This document shows positions 1 to 5,761 of a stretch of 7,089 bases of DNA, piece after piece (the first letter of the stretch is position 1; each line of letters begins with the position of its first letter). The position numbers and the translations under genes are program-made. A model generated the notes under the pieces. It was not told where the DNA came from. It did no database searches and was given only the letters and a program-made list of their open reading frames with translations. The stretch spans positions 1 through 7,089 of the forward strand of contig DAOVNI010000082.1 in assembly GCA_030630315.1 (NCBI GenBank), in the 5' to 3' direction. The DNA comes from Phycisphaerae bacterium (GTDB lineage Bacteria > Planctomycetota > Phycisphaerae > Sedimentisphaerales > Anaerobacaceae).

Positions 1-1070
1 AATTCTTCAACATCTACGGCCATTTTTTTCAGCTCTTCGGCCATACATTTGATTCGGTCGGTCTCTTTACTTCGTGCCTGTGGGACGTTTACCAGGCGGG
101 TTGTCCCTTCGGCGAAGGCGGCGGTAACGGCCATAGCAGGCAGGGCGTCGGGGGTTTTGTTCATATCTATTTCAGTGCCTTTGAGCGGAGCGGCTTTGAT
201 AGTTACTGAAGTCGGCCCGATGCTGATATCGGCGCCCATTGCCTTTAGATAATCGACCACTGCTTTGTCCGGCTGACTGTCTGAGAAATCCAGGCCGAGC
301 AGGGTTACCTCGTCCGCGGCCAGGGCGGCGGCGCAGAGGAAAAACGTGGCACTGGAGAAATCGGCAGGGATAGTGGCGTCAAAGGCCTTGTAGCTCTGGT
401 TGCCTTTGATTTTGAATTTGCAGAACTGCTGATTTTCGTATTCTATTTGCTGTTTATCGAGCCAATCAAGGGTCATTTGCACATAACCCGGCTCATTGAG
501 CAGAGTAACGTCTATCTCGGTATCGTTGGCTGCCAGAGGCGTGCATAAGAGCAGACTGGATAGATATTGGCTGGTATGGCAGGCGATGGTGGTTTTTCCA
601 CCTGTGAGTTTGCCGGTTACCTCGACGGGTGCTCTGCCGTTGTTTCTTAAGCTGGTGCATTTTGCACCCAAATCGCCGAGGGCGTCCATTAACGGCCCGA
701 CGGGGCGGGTCTGAATTTGCTCATCGCCGGTGAAGGTTATGGTCCGGCCTTTCCTGGCCAGGGCGGTCGAACCCATTGCGATACGCAGCGTTGTGCCGGA
801 ATTGCCCACATCGATAATTTCTTGCGGCGCGGTGATTTCGCCGCCCGTGCCGGTTACCTTCCAGAGTTTCGAATCGGATGTATCAATCCGGGCACCTAAC
901 GCCCGGTAGCAGTTGACCGTCGCTTGCGTGTCACCTGAGGTAAGCGGGCTGCGGATAGCACTTTCGCCGGCGGCCAAGGAGGCGATTGCAACCGCACGAA
1001 TGGTATGCGATTTGGAGGCCGGAATGACTACCTCACCTTTGAGCCGGGATTTTCGAACAATCAACTTCAT
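1..1070 (-). CDS. aroA: 3-phosphoshikimate 1-carboxyvinyltransferase (EPSP synthase), C-terminus cut by window edge
   Basis: EPSP synthase transfers enolpyruvyl from PEP to shikimate-3-phosphate, the sixth step of the cytoplasmic shikimate pathway. The frame reads openly for 356 codons from ATG 1068-1070 to the left edge; the family is usually about 430 residues, so roughly the last 70 are missing. Motifs seen in order: PASKSHTIRA (17-26, substrate-binding Lys20 and Ser21), GNSGTTLR (89-96), a GD..IQTRP segment (115-123), TSQYLSSLLL (166-175), an ADFSSATFFL segment, D308 in TPDALPAM (equivalent of the catalytic Asp) and ARSKETDRI with Lys335 and Glu336. The spacing of these motifs matches the two-domain AroA fold. 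The start is set by the conserved K/S motif at residue 20. No SD is visible before it; the upstream bases are a heptad array. It lies downstream of the MNT-HEPN pair on the same strand, 104 bp after the HEPN stop. Identification is secure. Confidence 0.96.
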   Translation of the reverse strand, partial: MKLIVRKSRLKGEVVIPASKSHTIRAVAIASLAAGESAIRSPLTSGDTQATVNCYRALGARIDTSDSKLWKVTGTGGEITAPQEIIDVGNSGTTLRIAMGSTALARKGRTITFTGDEQIQTRPVGPLMDALGDLGAKCTSLRNNGRAPVEVTGKLTGGKTTIACHTSQYLSSLLLCTPLAANDTEIDVTLLNEPGYVQMTLDWLDKQQIEYENQQFCKFKIKGNQSYKAFDATIPADFSSATFFLCAAALAADEVTLLGLDFSDSQPDKAVVDYLKAMGADISIGPTSVTIKAAPLKGTEIDMNKTPDALPAMAVTAAFAEGTTRLVNVPQARSKETDRIKCMAEELKKMAVDVEE

Positions 1071-1076
1071 AGCTAA

Positions 1077-1104
1077 TATCGTATTGCGTATGTCGTATAT
1101 CGTA
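1077..1104. repeat. Heptad array upstream of aroA
   Basis: Four 7-bp units in perfect register, of the plus-strand form TNKCGTA: TATCGTA, TTGCGTA, TGTCGTA and again TATCGTA. A more degenerate unit follows on the right. The array occupies the place where an SD for aroA would be expected. It resembles the other heptad arrays of this window in unit length and in position at a gene boundary. Confidence 0.75.
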
Positions 1105-1116
1105 CTGTGAATTGCC

Positions 1117-1146
1117 CTTTTACCAGAAATGACGAAGAATTAAAAG
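1117..1146 (+). repeat. 30-bp direct repeat, copy 1 (aroA side of MNT-HEPN pair)
   Basis: This stretch begins CTTTTACCAGAAATG and ends GAATTAAAAG. It matches 2001-2030 in the same orientation at 26 of 30 positions without gaps. The two copies bracket the MNT-HEPN pair, with this one 28 bp beyond the HEPN stop codon. It may be a duplicated target sequence or a member of a dispersed repeat family; the window alone cannot decide. Confidence 0.6.
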
Positions 1147-1174
1147 AATATTTTGGATTTATAGAAGGGATTGG

Positions 1175-1603
1175 CTACTGGTTTGGTAAATTAATCCCTG
1201 CATCTGCTAAAGCGGCACGTACTACTTTACGGACACGCTCGGCAATCTCAATTGCCCGCGTAGCTTCGGCTCTGCTGACCTCTTCATCCTCTCCTGGATA
1301 GCGGGCGGTAATCGCAAATGGGGTCAATTCCTCTGCGTCAGTCAAGTTTTCAGCCCAGGGCGCATGTTCAGCACACAGTTCCAGCAGTCTGGCAATGTTG
1401 TGGGTGTAGGGAAAATCAATGGATTGATGTACCAGATATGCCTTGAGATGCTTTTCCACGCATTGTTGGGCGTGGTATGTGATAAGACGGTAGGGACAGT
1501 TGCTTTTCAAAGTCAGGCCGTGCCGGGCAAGCTGCAAATCCTCATCTGCATAGACCAGCCATTGGAGAACCTTTTGGCGTAATTCTTTCTCACGTTTTTT
1601 CAT
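1175..1603 (-). CDS. HEPN-domain protein, putative toxin of an MNT-HEPN toxin-antitoxin pair
   Basis: A 142-residue all-helical HEPN protein. Family members paired with a minimal nucleotidyltransferase are known or suspected RNases held in check by the partner. Seen in the sequence: the RX4H motif R39-LITY-H44 followed by AQQCVEKHLKAYL, which is the classic HEPN helix with its AQQ..EK.LKA pattern. Next come a YTHNIARLLELC helix, and TARYPGE near residue 100 before a last helix rich in Ala, Arg and Glu. The start is ATG at 1601-1603; an upstream in-frame Met at 1705 would run deep through the partner gene and is unlikely. A weak AAGG lies about 12 bases upstream of the start. It overlaps the end of the MNT gene by 14 bp, the usual translational coupling of such pairs. 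The motif is RX4H without the Tyr two residues after His that HepT-type proteins have, so it belongs to the other HEPN subfamily (PF05168-like). Its RNase activity is inferred. Confidence 0.88.
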   Translation of the reverse strand: MKKREKELRQKVLQWLVYADEDLQLARHGLTLKSNCPYRLITYHAQQCVEKHLKAYLVHQSIDFPYTHNIARLLELCAEHAPWAENLTDAEELTPFAITARYPGEDEEVSRAEATRAIEIAERVRKVVRAALADAGINLPNQ

Positions 1604-1907
1604 AAAGTATTTTACCTTGCTGCCATGCGCTTCGGGCAACTGTGCCGGGTATGAACCGGTTGCTGTCAAACTCTTTCGGCGAAAGTACCATAATATCCCG
1701 TGCAATATTCAGCCCGCGCATTGCCCGGTCCATTGCTACCATCATTGCTCGCCGGCTGCCCGAAATCGGGCATACTACAAGAATATCCACATCGCTATGC
1801 TCATCAGCCATGCCGCGAGCCTGAGAGCCGAAAAGGATTATTCTTTCGGGATGAAAACGTTCTACCAGACGTTTCGTTATGCTCTTTAAAGTAGAATCGC
1901 TAACCAT
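1590..1907 (-). CDS. Minimal nucleotidyltransferase (MNT), putative antitoxin of the HEPN pair
   Basis: A 105-residue protein of the polymerase beta-like minimal nucleotidyltransferase family. The signature GSX10DXD is complete: G27-S28 in LFGSQARG and D39-V-D41 in SDVDILVV. A third carboxylate is D71 in ARDIMVL, so the metal-binding triad looks intact. Studied MNT antitoxins modify their HEPN partner with AMP groups; whether this one does so is inference. The first gene of the pair, it overlaps the HEPN start by 14 bp. I chose ATG at 1905-1907, because the fold begins with STLKSITKRLVERF directly after it. The frame stays open to a TTG at 1943, which would add 12 poorly conserved-looking residues. 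SD sequences are weak for either start. Confidence 0.88.
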   Translation of the reverse strand: MVSDSTLKSITKRLVERFHPERIILFGSQARGMADEHSDVDILVVCPISGSRRAMMVAMDRAMRGLNIARDIMVLSPKEFDSNRFIPGTVARSAWQQGKILYEKT

Positions 1908-2000
1908 AAACCATAGATTATGCCAAATATTATCTAATTGCAAGTTAATTCTGAAAAAGAGCCCCCCAAAGACATTGGAATAAAATAAACTAACCCTGTT

Positions 2001-2030
2001 CTTTTACCAAAAATGTGGAGGAATTAAAAG
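2001..2030 (+). repeat. 30-bp direct repeat, copy 2 (upstream of MNT-HEPN pair)
   Basis: Begins CTTTTACCAAAAATG and ends GAATTAAAAG; 26 of 30 bases equal 1117-1146 in the same orientation. It lies about 93 bp upstream of the MNT start and directly before a heptad array. The mismatches (positions 10, 16, 17 and 20 of the unit) suggest that the duplication is not recent. Confidence 0.6.
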
Positions 2031-2032
2031 GG

Positions 2033-2109
2033 GATTTTTAGTTCGTGGTTCGTAGTTTTTTGGCCCTCTGCAGCTCAGCTAAAAACTAAACACCAAGAGC
2101 TCAAAACTA
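2033..2109. repeat. Heptad array after the subtilase gene, containing its stop codon
   Basis: Eleven consecutive 7-bp blocks in one register. The left part has AGTTCGT, GGTTCGT and AGTTTTT. The middle is degenerate (2061-2081). The right part has AAAACTA twice (2082-2088 and 2103-2109) around AACACCA and AGAGCTC. The left and right halves are roughly reverse complements, and 2054-2060 with 2081-2087 can form a 7-bp AT-rich stem. The final unit supplies the TAG stop of the subtilase (2107-2109). I see no convincing rho-independent terminator here. The part 2039-2055 is the exact reverse complement of 6765-6781. Confidence 0.6.
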
Positions 2110-3900
2110 CTCTATGTACCAATTGGCCTGGTCGTCTTTGTGGTTTATAAAGATTCCCACATCTTTGATGTCAATTGTGCCATCGGTATTGATATCGCCG
2201 AGTAAATAACTTTCGGCCCCCCCTTCTTGCTTTCGCAAGAAAGCAGGGGGGGTGTTTAACACATTCGTGAGCAGGATAGTAAAGTCTAAATCGTTGACAA
2301 TACCATCGGCATTGAGGTCGTACCAGAAATTGAGGTCGTACCAGAAGATGTTGTCGCTGTCATATTTGGCGCTGACATTCCAGGCCAGGCCGTAGCGCTG
2401 CGCTGCGTCTGTTGGGTTCGGGGCTCCAATATCACTATATGAGAGGACAATCTCGTAATTGGTATAGTTAGCGTCTGCCCGGCAGTAAATATGCTCAACG
2501 TTGTCGACACTGCTGTCGCTATAATCGAGCAGATAGTCGTTGGCGGGGTCAATTGCGTCAACGGCCCAGAGTTCGAGGCGGAGGTCGGCATCTTTCTCCG
2601 GCATCGGTTCAAAAGGGTAAGCGTTATTGTAGTGCCTGTTCCAAACGGCTGTGGCGGTAATAAATTTGTCTGCTGGTTCTGTGAGGGTGATTTTGTAGAT
2701 ATTTTGTGGGTTTTTGCTTTTTTGCAGCAGATTATTGTCCCAGCCGGTTGTTGAGACGTAGCCGGGTTTGTTTCGCCCGGCAATTAAATGTTTGTAGGCG
2801 CCAACCGCATTTACCATTCCCGCTCCCTGAACATAATCCAGCGGGGCCTGGTGGTCATCGTCGATTTCGAGCCGGCCCTTGTGCCAGTAGGGCAGTTTGG
2901 TTGCAGAGTTTAGCAAAATGGCTTTTATTACGCAATTTCCGCCGTCTGGTGAAACAGCGGAACTGAGGTCCGGGTCTTCTCCGGCCTTCTGAACGAGCAG
3001 GCCTATTGTTCCTGCAACTATCGGCGTCGAGAAACTCGACCAGTTACCGGTTGGTTCATAGCTGCTGGGCTCGTTGTCGTCGGCAGCAAGGCAATTTCCG
3101 GGAGCGACGATGTCGGGCTTGCATCGGCCGTCCGCAGTTGGGCCAAAACTTGAATGCTCTGGATAGGCGAGGGCGAAATGTGCCAGATTGGTTGCGAGAT
3201 TTTCGGTGTTTACGGAATCAACTACGCCAACGCCGATGACATTTGCTGACGCGGCGGGGTAAAGCAGAGGGTCATTAGCCTTCAGGCCATTGCCTATCCC
3301 GGCGACAACAATAAGGCCCTGGTGTTCTGCCAGTGATTCGATTCCCCTTGTCCACCAATATTCACGTGGGACGCCGAAGCTTGCGGTTACAATATCTGCA
3401 TCCGGGGGTGAGTGAGGGAATACGTTATTGATTAAGAAATGCCAGAATTCATAGATATCGGCCTGGGCCTGCGGTGCTGTGCCTTGATAGTAAAATTCTC
3501 CGAGGTGAAGATTAAATGCGTCAGGGTCCTCGCCGAGCAGTATGGAGCAGATAGCCGTCGAATGTGGTGAGATGCCTGCCGGCAGCTCGGTCTGGTCGTG
3601 AAACCCTAATTGTTTGCCTTTGAAGCAATCGTGCCCGATACTCGGGCGGTAATCGTTTTGAGGTTCGCCGTTGATATAAGTGAAGCTTCGGGAGATAACA
3701 GCGAATTTGACGCCGGCGCCTGTCAAACCGGGGACTATCTGTCTCAAGGCATAAATTCCGGCGTGGTTCAGGCCTTGCGGCTGCAGCGCTTTGTCAGTCT
3801 GTGCTCCTTCGGTTCCAGCGATGGTGCTCACAGGTGCCAGCATTGCCGCTACGGAAACCATTAAGCTCAGTACGAGTGTTTTTCTGGTAGTTTGTACCAT
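2107..3900 (-). CDS. Secreted subtilisin-like (S8) serine peptidase-family protein with dockerin-type repeats; catalytic Asp apparently replaced
   Basis: A 597-residue exported protein. Residues 1-28 are a signal peptide: a TTRK n-region, hydrophobic core TLVLSLMVSVAAML, and a likely cut after STIA. The subtilase domain spans about 55-300. It shows H113 in SPHSTAICSILLG, the oxyanion-type Asn N204 in VVAGIGNG, KPDIVAPG (261-268) and nucleophile S289 in WSSFSTPIVAG. The first catalytic residue is the exception: where subtilases read VIDTG, this protein reads AVISRS (S70). It may be a pseudo-protease or a divergent enzyme. A beta-rich region follows. The C-terminus has two dockerin/EF-hand-like repeats, DLNADGIVNDLDF (528-540) and GDINTDGTIDIKD (568-580), expected to bind calcium. 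ATG 3898-3900 is preceded by GGAG at 9 bases and gives a normal signal peptide. A GTG at 3937-3939, behind a strong GGGGGAG, would add 13 residues and cannot be excluded. The gene is monocistronic and divergent from pyrR. Confidence 0.9.
   Translation of the reverse strand: MVQTTRKTLVLSLMVSVAAMLAPVSTIAGTEGAQTDKALQPQGLNHAGIYALRQIVPGLTGAGVKFAVISRSFTYINGEPQNDYRPSIGHDCFKGKQLGFHDQTELPAGISPHSTAICSILLGEDPDAFNLHLGEFYYQGTAPQAQADIYEFWHFLINNVFPHSPPDADIVTASFGVPREYWWTRGIESLAEHQGLIVVAGIGNGLKANDPLLYPAASANVIGVGVVDSVNTENLATNLAHFALAYPEHSSFGPTADGRCKPDIVAPGNCLAADDNEPSSYEPTGNWSSFSTPIVAGTIGLLVQKAGEDPDLSSAVSPDGGNCVIKAILLNSATKLPYWHKGRLEIDDDHQAPLDYVQGAGMVNAVGAYKHLIAGRNKPGYVSTTGWDNNLLQKSKNPQNIYKITLTEPADKFITATAVWNRHYNNAYPFEPMPEKDADLRLELWAVDAIDPANDYLLDYSDSSVDNVEHIYCRADANYTNYEIVLSYSDIGAPNPTDAAQRYGLAWNVSAKYDSDNIFWYDLNFWYDLNADGIVNDLDFTILLTNVLNTPPAFLRKQEGGAESYLLGDINTDGTIDIKDVGIFINHKDDQANWYIE
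2217..2252. repeat. Palindromic 36-bp hairpin element inside the dockerin linker
   Basis: Seven C (2217-2223) pair with seven G (2246-2252). Inside them TTCTTGC (2224-2230) pairs with GCAAGAA (2235-2241) around a TTTC loop, leaving a four-base bulge. The element is exactly 12 codons long and keeps the subtilase frame open. It encodes about PPAFLRKQEGG, a charged segment (residues 550-560) between the two dockerin-like repeats that looks unlike either. Its shape is that of a REP- or RPE-like palindromic repeat inserted in a coding region. Confidence 0.7.
2311..2346. repeat. Perfect 18-bp tandem duplication in the subtilase gene
   Basis: ATTGAGGTCGTACCAGAA occurs twice head to tail at 2311-2328 and 2329-2346 with no mismatch. 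On the coding strand it doubles the six residues FWYDLN (519-524 and 525-530) just where the first dockerin-like repeat begins. The frame is kept. Absence of any difference suggests a recent slippage event. Confidence 0.95.
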
Positions 3901-4002
3901 TCTATAACTCCGGAGGTGGCGGTAAAATCCAAAAGGCACAAAGTTGCTCCCCCGGTTGCCGACCTCCCTGGCCTGTAATTTTGTCTCCGAATTCTTGTTA
4001 AT

Positions 4003-4031
4003 ATGATACCATAAAGCGACTTTGTTTTCAA
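4003..4031 (-). promoter_or_regulatory. Probable sigma70-type promoter of the subtilase gene
   Basis: Read on the minus strand: -35 TTGAAA (4026-4031), a 17-bp spacer and -10 TATCAT (4003-4008). Transcription would begin near 3996, leaving a leader of about 95 bases before the ATG at 3900. The leader has two purine-rich SD-like sites, one before the GTG at 3939 and one before the ATG at 3900. I could not match the leader to a known riboswitch. Confidence 0.65.
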
Positions 4032-4063
4032 GTAAATTATCCGATTGGCTCCTGTAATATTCC

Positions 4064-4109
4064 GCTTTTCAGCGTTGAAAAGCTGGTTTCCGAAAACTTA
4101 ATTCGGAAA
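4064..4109. promoter_or_regulatory. Two adjacent perfect inverted repeats between the divergent promoters, possible operators
   Basis: The first is GCTTTTC (4064-4070) with GAAAAGC (4077-4083) around six bases. The second is TTTCCGAA (4087-4094) with TTCGGAAA (4102-4109) around seven bases. The second ends two bases before the pyrR -35 hexamer. No T-run follows on either strand and no gene end is nearby, so they are not terminators. Their position suits binding sites for a repressor or activator of the pyr cluster. That role is inference. Confidence 0.5.
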
Positions 4110-4111
4110 TC

Positions 4112-4140
4112 TTGCTTTATCGGGCTCTGGTTGGTATACT
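4112..4140 (+). promoter_or_regulatory. Probable sigma70-type promoter of the pyr cluster
   Basis: -35 TTGCTT (4112-4117), a 17-bp spacer and -10 TATACT (4135-4140). Transcription would start near 4147, about 40 bases before the pyrR ATG. So short a leader leaves no room for the antiterminator/terminator pair used by Bacillus-type pyr attenuation. The only leader structure is a small AGCCG/CGGCT hairpin at 4143-4158, and it may lie partly upstream of the start site. Confidence 0.65.
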
Positions 4141-4185
4141 CAAGCCGATATTCCGGCTATGCTGGGCTAAAGGGTTGCCATAATT

Positions 4186-4713
4186 ATGAAAGTGATTTTA
4201 AGTTCCGGACAAATCGAGCAAATTCTCGAGGATTTGACAAGTCGCATTATTTCTGAAACCCCGGGCGAACTCGATATTGCCGTAATCGGTATTCGCAGTA
4301 GAGGAGAGATACTCGCCCAGAGGTTATCGAGCCGATTATCACAGCAGCTCGGCAAAGATGTTCCGTCTGGGACCTTGGATATAACGCTTTACCGTGACGA
4401 CTTGAATTCGCCGCAGGGCAGTGCCCAGCCGCAGGTTCGAACCACTGAAATCGGTTTCGATATAGACGATAAAATCATTATTCTGGTTGACGATGTTCTA
4501 TATACCGGGCGCTCAACGCGGGCAGCGATGGATGCGCTTATGGATTTAGGCAGGCCGAGGGCGATAAAGTTAGCTGTCCTTGTGGACAGAGCCGGCAGGG
4601 AGCTGCCGATACAGCCCGATTACGCCGGTTACAAAAGCGATGCCGCGCCCGGCCAATTAGTGCAGGTTTTTCTTTCCGAATCCGATGGAAAAGAGGAGGT
4701 TGTTATCGAGTGA
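4186..4713 (+). CDS. pyrR: PyrR bifunctional protein: pyr operon regulator / uracil phosphoribosyltransferase
   Basis: A 175-residue member of the PyrR family, cytoplasmic. PyrR proteins convert uracil and PRPP to UMP, and in many bacteria bind pyr mRNA when UMP is high. Seen here: GIRSRGEILAQRL (35-47), PSGTLDITLYRDDL (60-73) and the PRPP-binding motif IILVDDVLYTGRST (98-111) with paired Asp102-Asp103. LVDRAGRELPIQPDYAGY follows, typical of PyrR rather than plain hypoxanthine or uracil transferases. Length is normal for the family. The start ATG at 4186 has a TAAAGGG 11 bases upstream. It heads the pyr cluster, about 43 bp before pyrB. No PyrR-binding loop consensus is visible in the leader, so RNA-based control here would need sites I do not recognise, or regulation may be transcriptional. 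Identification is secure; the regulatory mode is open. Confidence 0.95.
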   Translation: MKVILSSGQIEQILEDLTSRIISETPGELDIAVIGIRSRGEILAQRLSSRLSQQLGKDVPSGTLDITLYRDDLNSPQGSAQPQVRTTEIGFDIDDKIIILVDDVLYTGRSTRAAMDALMDLGRPRAIKLAVLVDRAGRELPIQPDYAGYKSDAAPGQLVQVFLSESDGKEEVVIE

Positions 4714-4742
4714 AATTAAAACGAATTATGAATATCGAATAA
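4710..4742 (+). other. Short leader ORF, possible remnant of an earlier pyrB start
   Basis: A GTG overlaps the pyrR stop codon by the typical GTGA and has a strong AGGAGG ten bases upstream (4694-4699), the best SD in the region. It opens a ten-codon frame, MKLKRIMNIE, that ends at TAA 4740-4742, 14 bases before the pyrB ATG and in a different frame. Its first five residues, MKLKR, resemble the pyrB start MALKR. The heptad array lies between the two. It could be translated and couple pyrR to pyrB by re-initiation. Confidence 0.4.
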
Positions 4743-4755
4743 CGAAATACGATGT
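4721..4755. repeat. Heptad array between pyrR and pyrB
   Basis: Five 7-bp units in perfect register: ACGAATT, ATGAATA, TCGAATA, then ACGAAAT and ACGATGT. The general form is WYGAATA. It ends one base before the pyrB start codon and fills the region where the pyrB SD should be. Confidence 0.75.
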
Positions 4756-4756
4756 T

Positions 4757-5722
4757 ATGGCGTTAAAAAGAAAAAGTAAACAATTCAAGTGGCGGCGCAA
4801 GCATTTGCTCGGTCTGAGGGAGCTGAGCGTTGAAGAGATTACGTATATTCTTGACACGGCCAAGGGCTTCGAGCAGATAAGCACACGGTCGGTAAAAAAG
4901 GCCCCGCCTTTGCGCGGCAAGGTTGTAGTGAATTTGTTTTTTGAAGACAGCACGCGGACGCGAAACAGCTTTGCCCTGGCGGCAAGCCGATTAAGCGCCG
5001 ATATCATAGAGTTCACCAAAAAAACCAGCTCGGTCAGTAAAGGTGAGACGCTTTTAGATACGGCCAGGAATCTGGAAGCGATGGGGATTGATATTGTTGT
5101 GATTCGGCACAGTGCCGGTGGTGCGTCGAAACTTCTGAGCAGGAATATCAATGCCTGTGTGATAAATGCCGGTGACGGGTTCTGTGAGCATCCCACGCAG
5201 GGCCTTCTGGATGTCTATACCATTCGCAAAATCAAAGGCACTCTTGAGGGCTTAAAAATAGCAATTGTCGGCGATATAGCGCACTCGCGCGTTGCCCGCA
5301 GTGATATGTGGGCGATGACGAAGCTCGGTGCCGAAGTCATATTCGTTGGTCCGCCGACGCTTATGCCGACGCAGTTGAGCCGGCTGCCGGTTAGCGTGAG
5401 CTATTCGCTCGATGAGGTCATCGAGAAGGTTGATGTGATAAATATGCTTCGGATTCAGTTTGAGCGGCTGGGCGGCAATCCTTTTCCTTCGATACGCGAA
5501 TACTCGCATTATTTCGGACTGACCGTGGAGCGTATGAAGAGGGCCAAACCCGATATTTTAGTTATGCACCCCGGGCCTATTAACAGAGGCCTGGAGATGG
5601 AAAGTGAAGTGGCAGACGGCCAGAACAGTGTTATACTCGAACAGGTAACCAATGGCCTGGCCGTGAGAATGGCGGTGCTGTTTCTGGTTAACCAGGCAGC
5701 GGCGCAAAAACTAAAATCTTAA
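4757..5722 (+). CDS. pyrB: Aspartate carbamoyltransferase, catalytic chain
   Basis: A 321-residue ATCase catalytic subunit. It condenses carbamoyl phosphate with L-aspartate, the committed step of de novo pyrimidine synthesis. All signature motifs are present: FFEDSTRTR (61-69, carbamoyl phosphate loop), SSVSKGETLLDT (91-102, with the mobile-loop Lys95), NAGDGFCEHPTQGLLD (137-152), VGDIAHSRVARS (171-182), MLRIQFER (230-237, aspartate site) and HPGPINRGLEM (271-281). The frame is open from 4685, inside pyrR, but ATG 4757 is the sensible start because the fold begins soon after with WRRKHLLGLRELS. A basic tail of about a dozen residues precedes it. There is no SD directly upstream; translation may depend on the small ORF at 4710. 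The last residues, KLKS, are encoded by heptad-array sequence. No pyrI is seen in the window. Confidence 0.96.
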   Translation: MALKRKSKQFKWRRKHLLGLRELSVEEITYILDTAKGFEQISTRSVKKAPPLRGKVVVNLFFEDSTRTRNSFALAASRLSADIIEFTKKTSSVSKGETLLDTARNLEAMGIDIVVIRHSAGGASKLLSRNINACVINAGDGFCEHPTQGLLDVYTIRKIKGTLEGLKIAIVGDIAHSRVARSDMWAMTKLGAEVIFVGPPTLMPTQLSRLPVSVSYSLDEVIEKVDVINMLRIQFERLGGNPFPSIREYSHYFGLTVERMKRAKPDILVMHPGPINRGLEMESEVADGQNSVILEQVTNGLAVRMAVLFLVNQAAAQKLKS

Positions 5723-5761
5723 AGCCAAAAATGCAAAACCAAAACTCAAAGTTTAAAACTG
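5706..5761. repeat. Heptad array spanning the pyrB 3' end, spacer and start of the next gene
   Basis: Eight 7-bp units in one register with the form AAAANYN. They include AAAAACT at 5706, AAAATCT at 5713, CAAAACC at 5734, AAAACTC at 5741 and AAAACTG at 5755. The array covers the last pyrB codons, the eight-base gap and the first ten codons of the four-helix-bundle gene, so both protein ends are encoded by repeat sequence. Confidence 0.7.

Noticed and set aside
49..899. Several plus-strand open frames across the left end
   Set aside because: They are antisense shadows of aroA, which carries all EPSP synthase motifs on the minus strand.
1604..1705. Upstream extension of the HEPN gene to 1705
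   Set aside because: It would lie wholly inside the MNT gene in another frame; the conserved helix begins after ATG 1601-1603 and a 14-bp overlap is more usual.
1908..2000. Promoter for the MNT-HEPN pair
   Set aside because: Candidates such as TTGGTA with TATTTT at 17 bp, or TTGCAA with CATAAT at 15 bp, exist on the minus strand, but in AT-rich DNA none stands out enough to call.
3901..3996. Riboswitch in the subtilase leader
   Set aside because: The leader is GC-rich and could fold, but I could not match it to c-di-GMP, cobalamin or other conserved cores.
4064..4109. Rho-independent terminator(s)
   Set aside because: The stems are not followed by a T-run on either strand and no transcript ends here, because the flanking genes diverge.
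4141..4185. PyrR-binding attenuator in the pyrR leader
   Set aside because: The leader is about 40 bases and holds only a five-pair hairpin; no PyrR loop consensus or terminator was seen.
4685..4756. Upstream extension of pyrB to 4685
   Set aside because: The extra 24 residues would be encoded by the pyrR end and the heptad array, show no family similarity, and would give a 29-bp overlap with pyrR.
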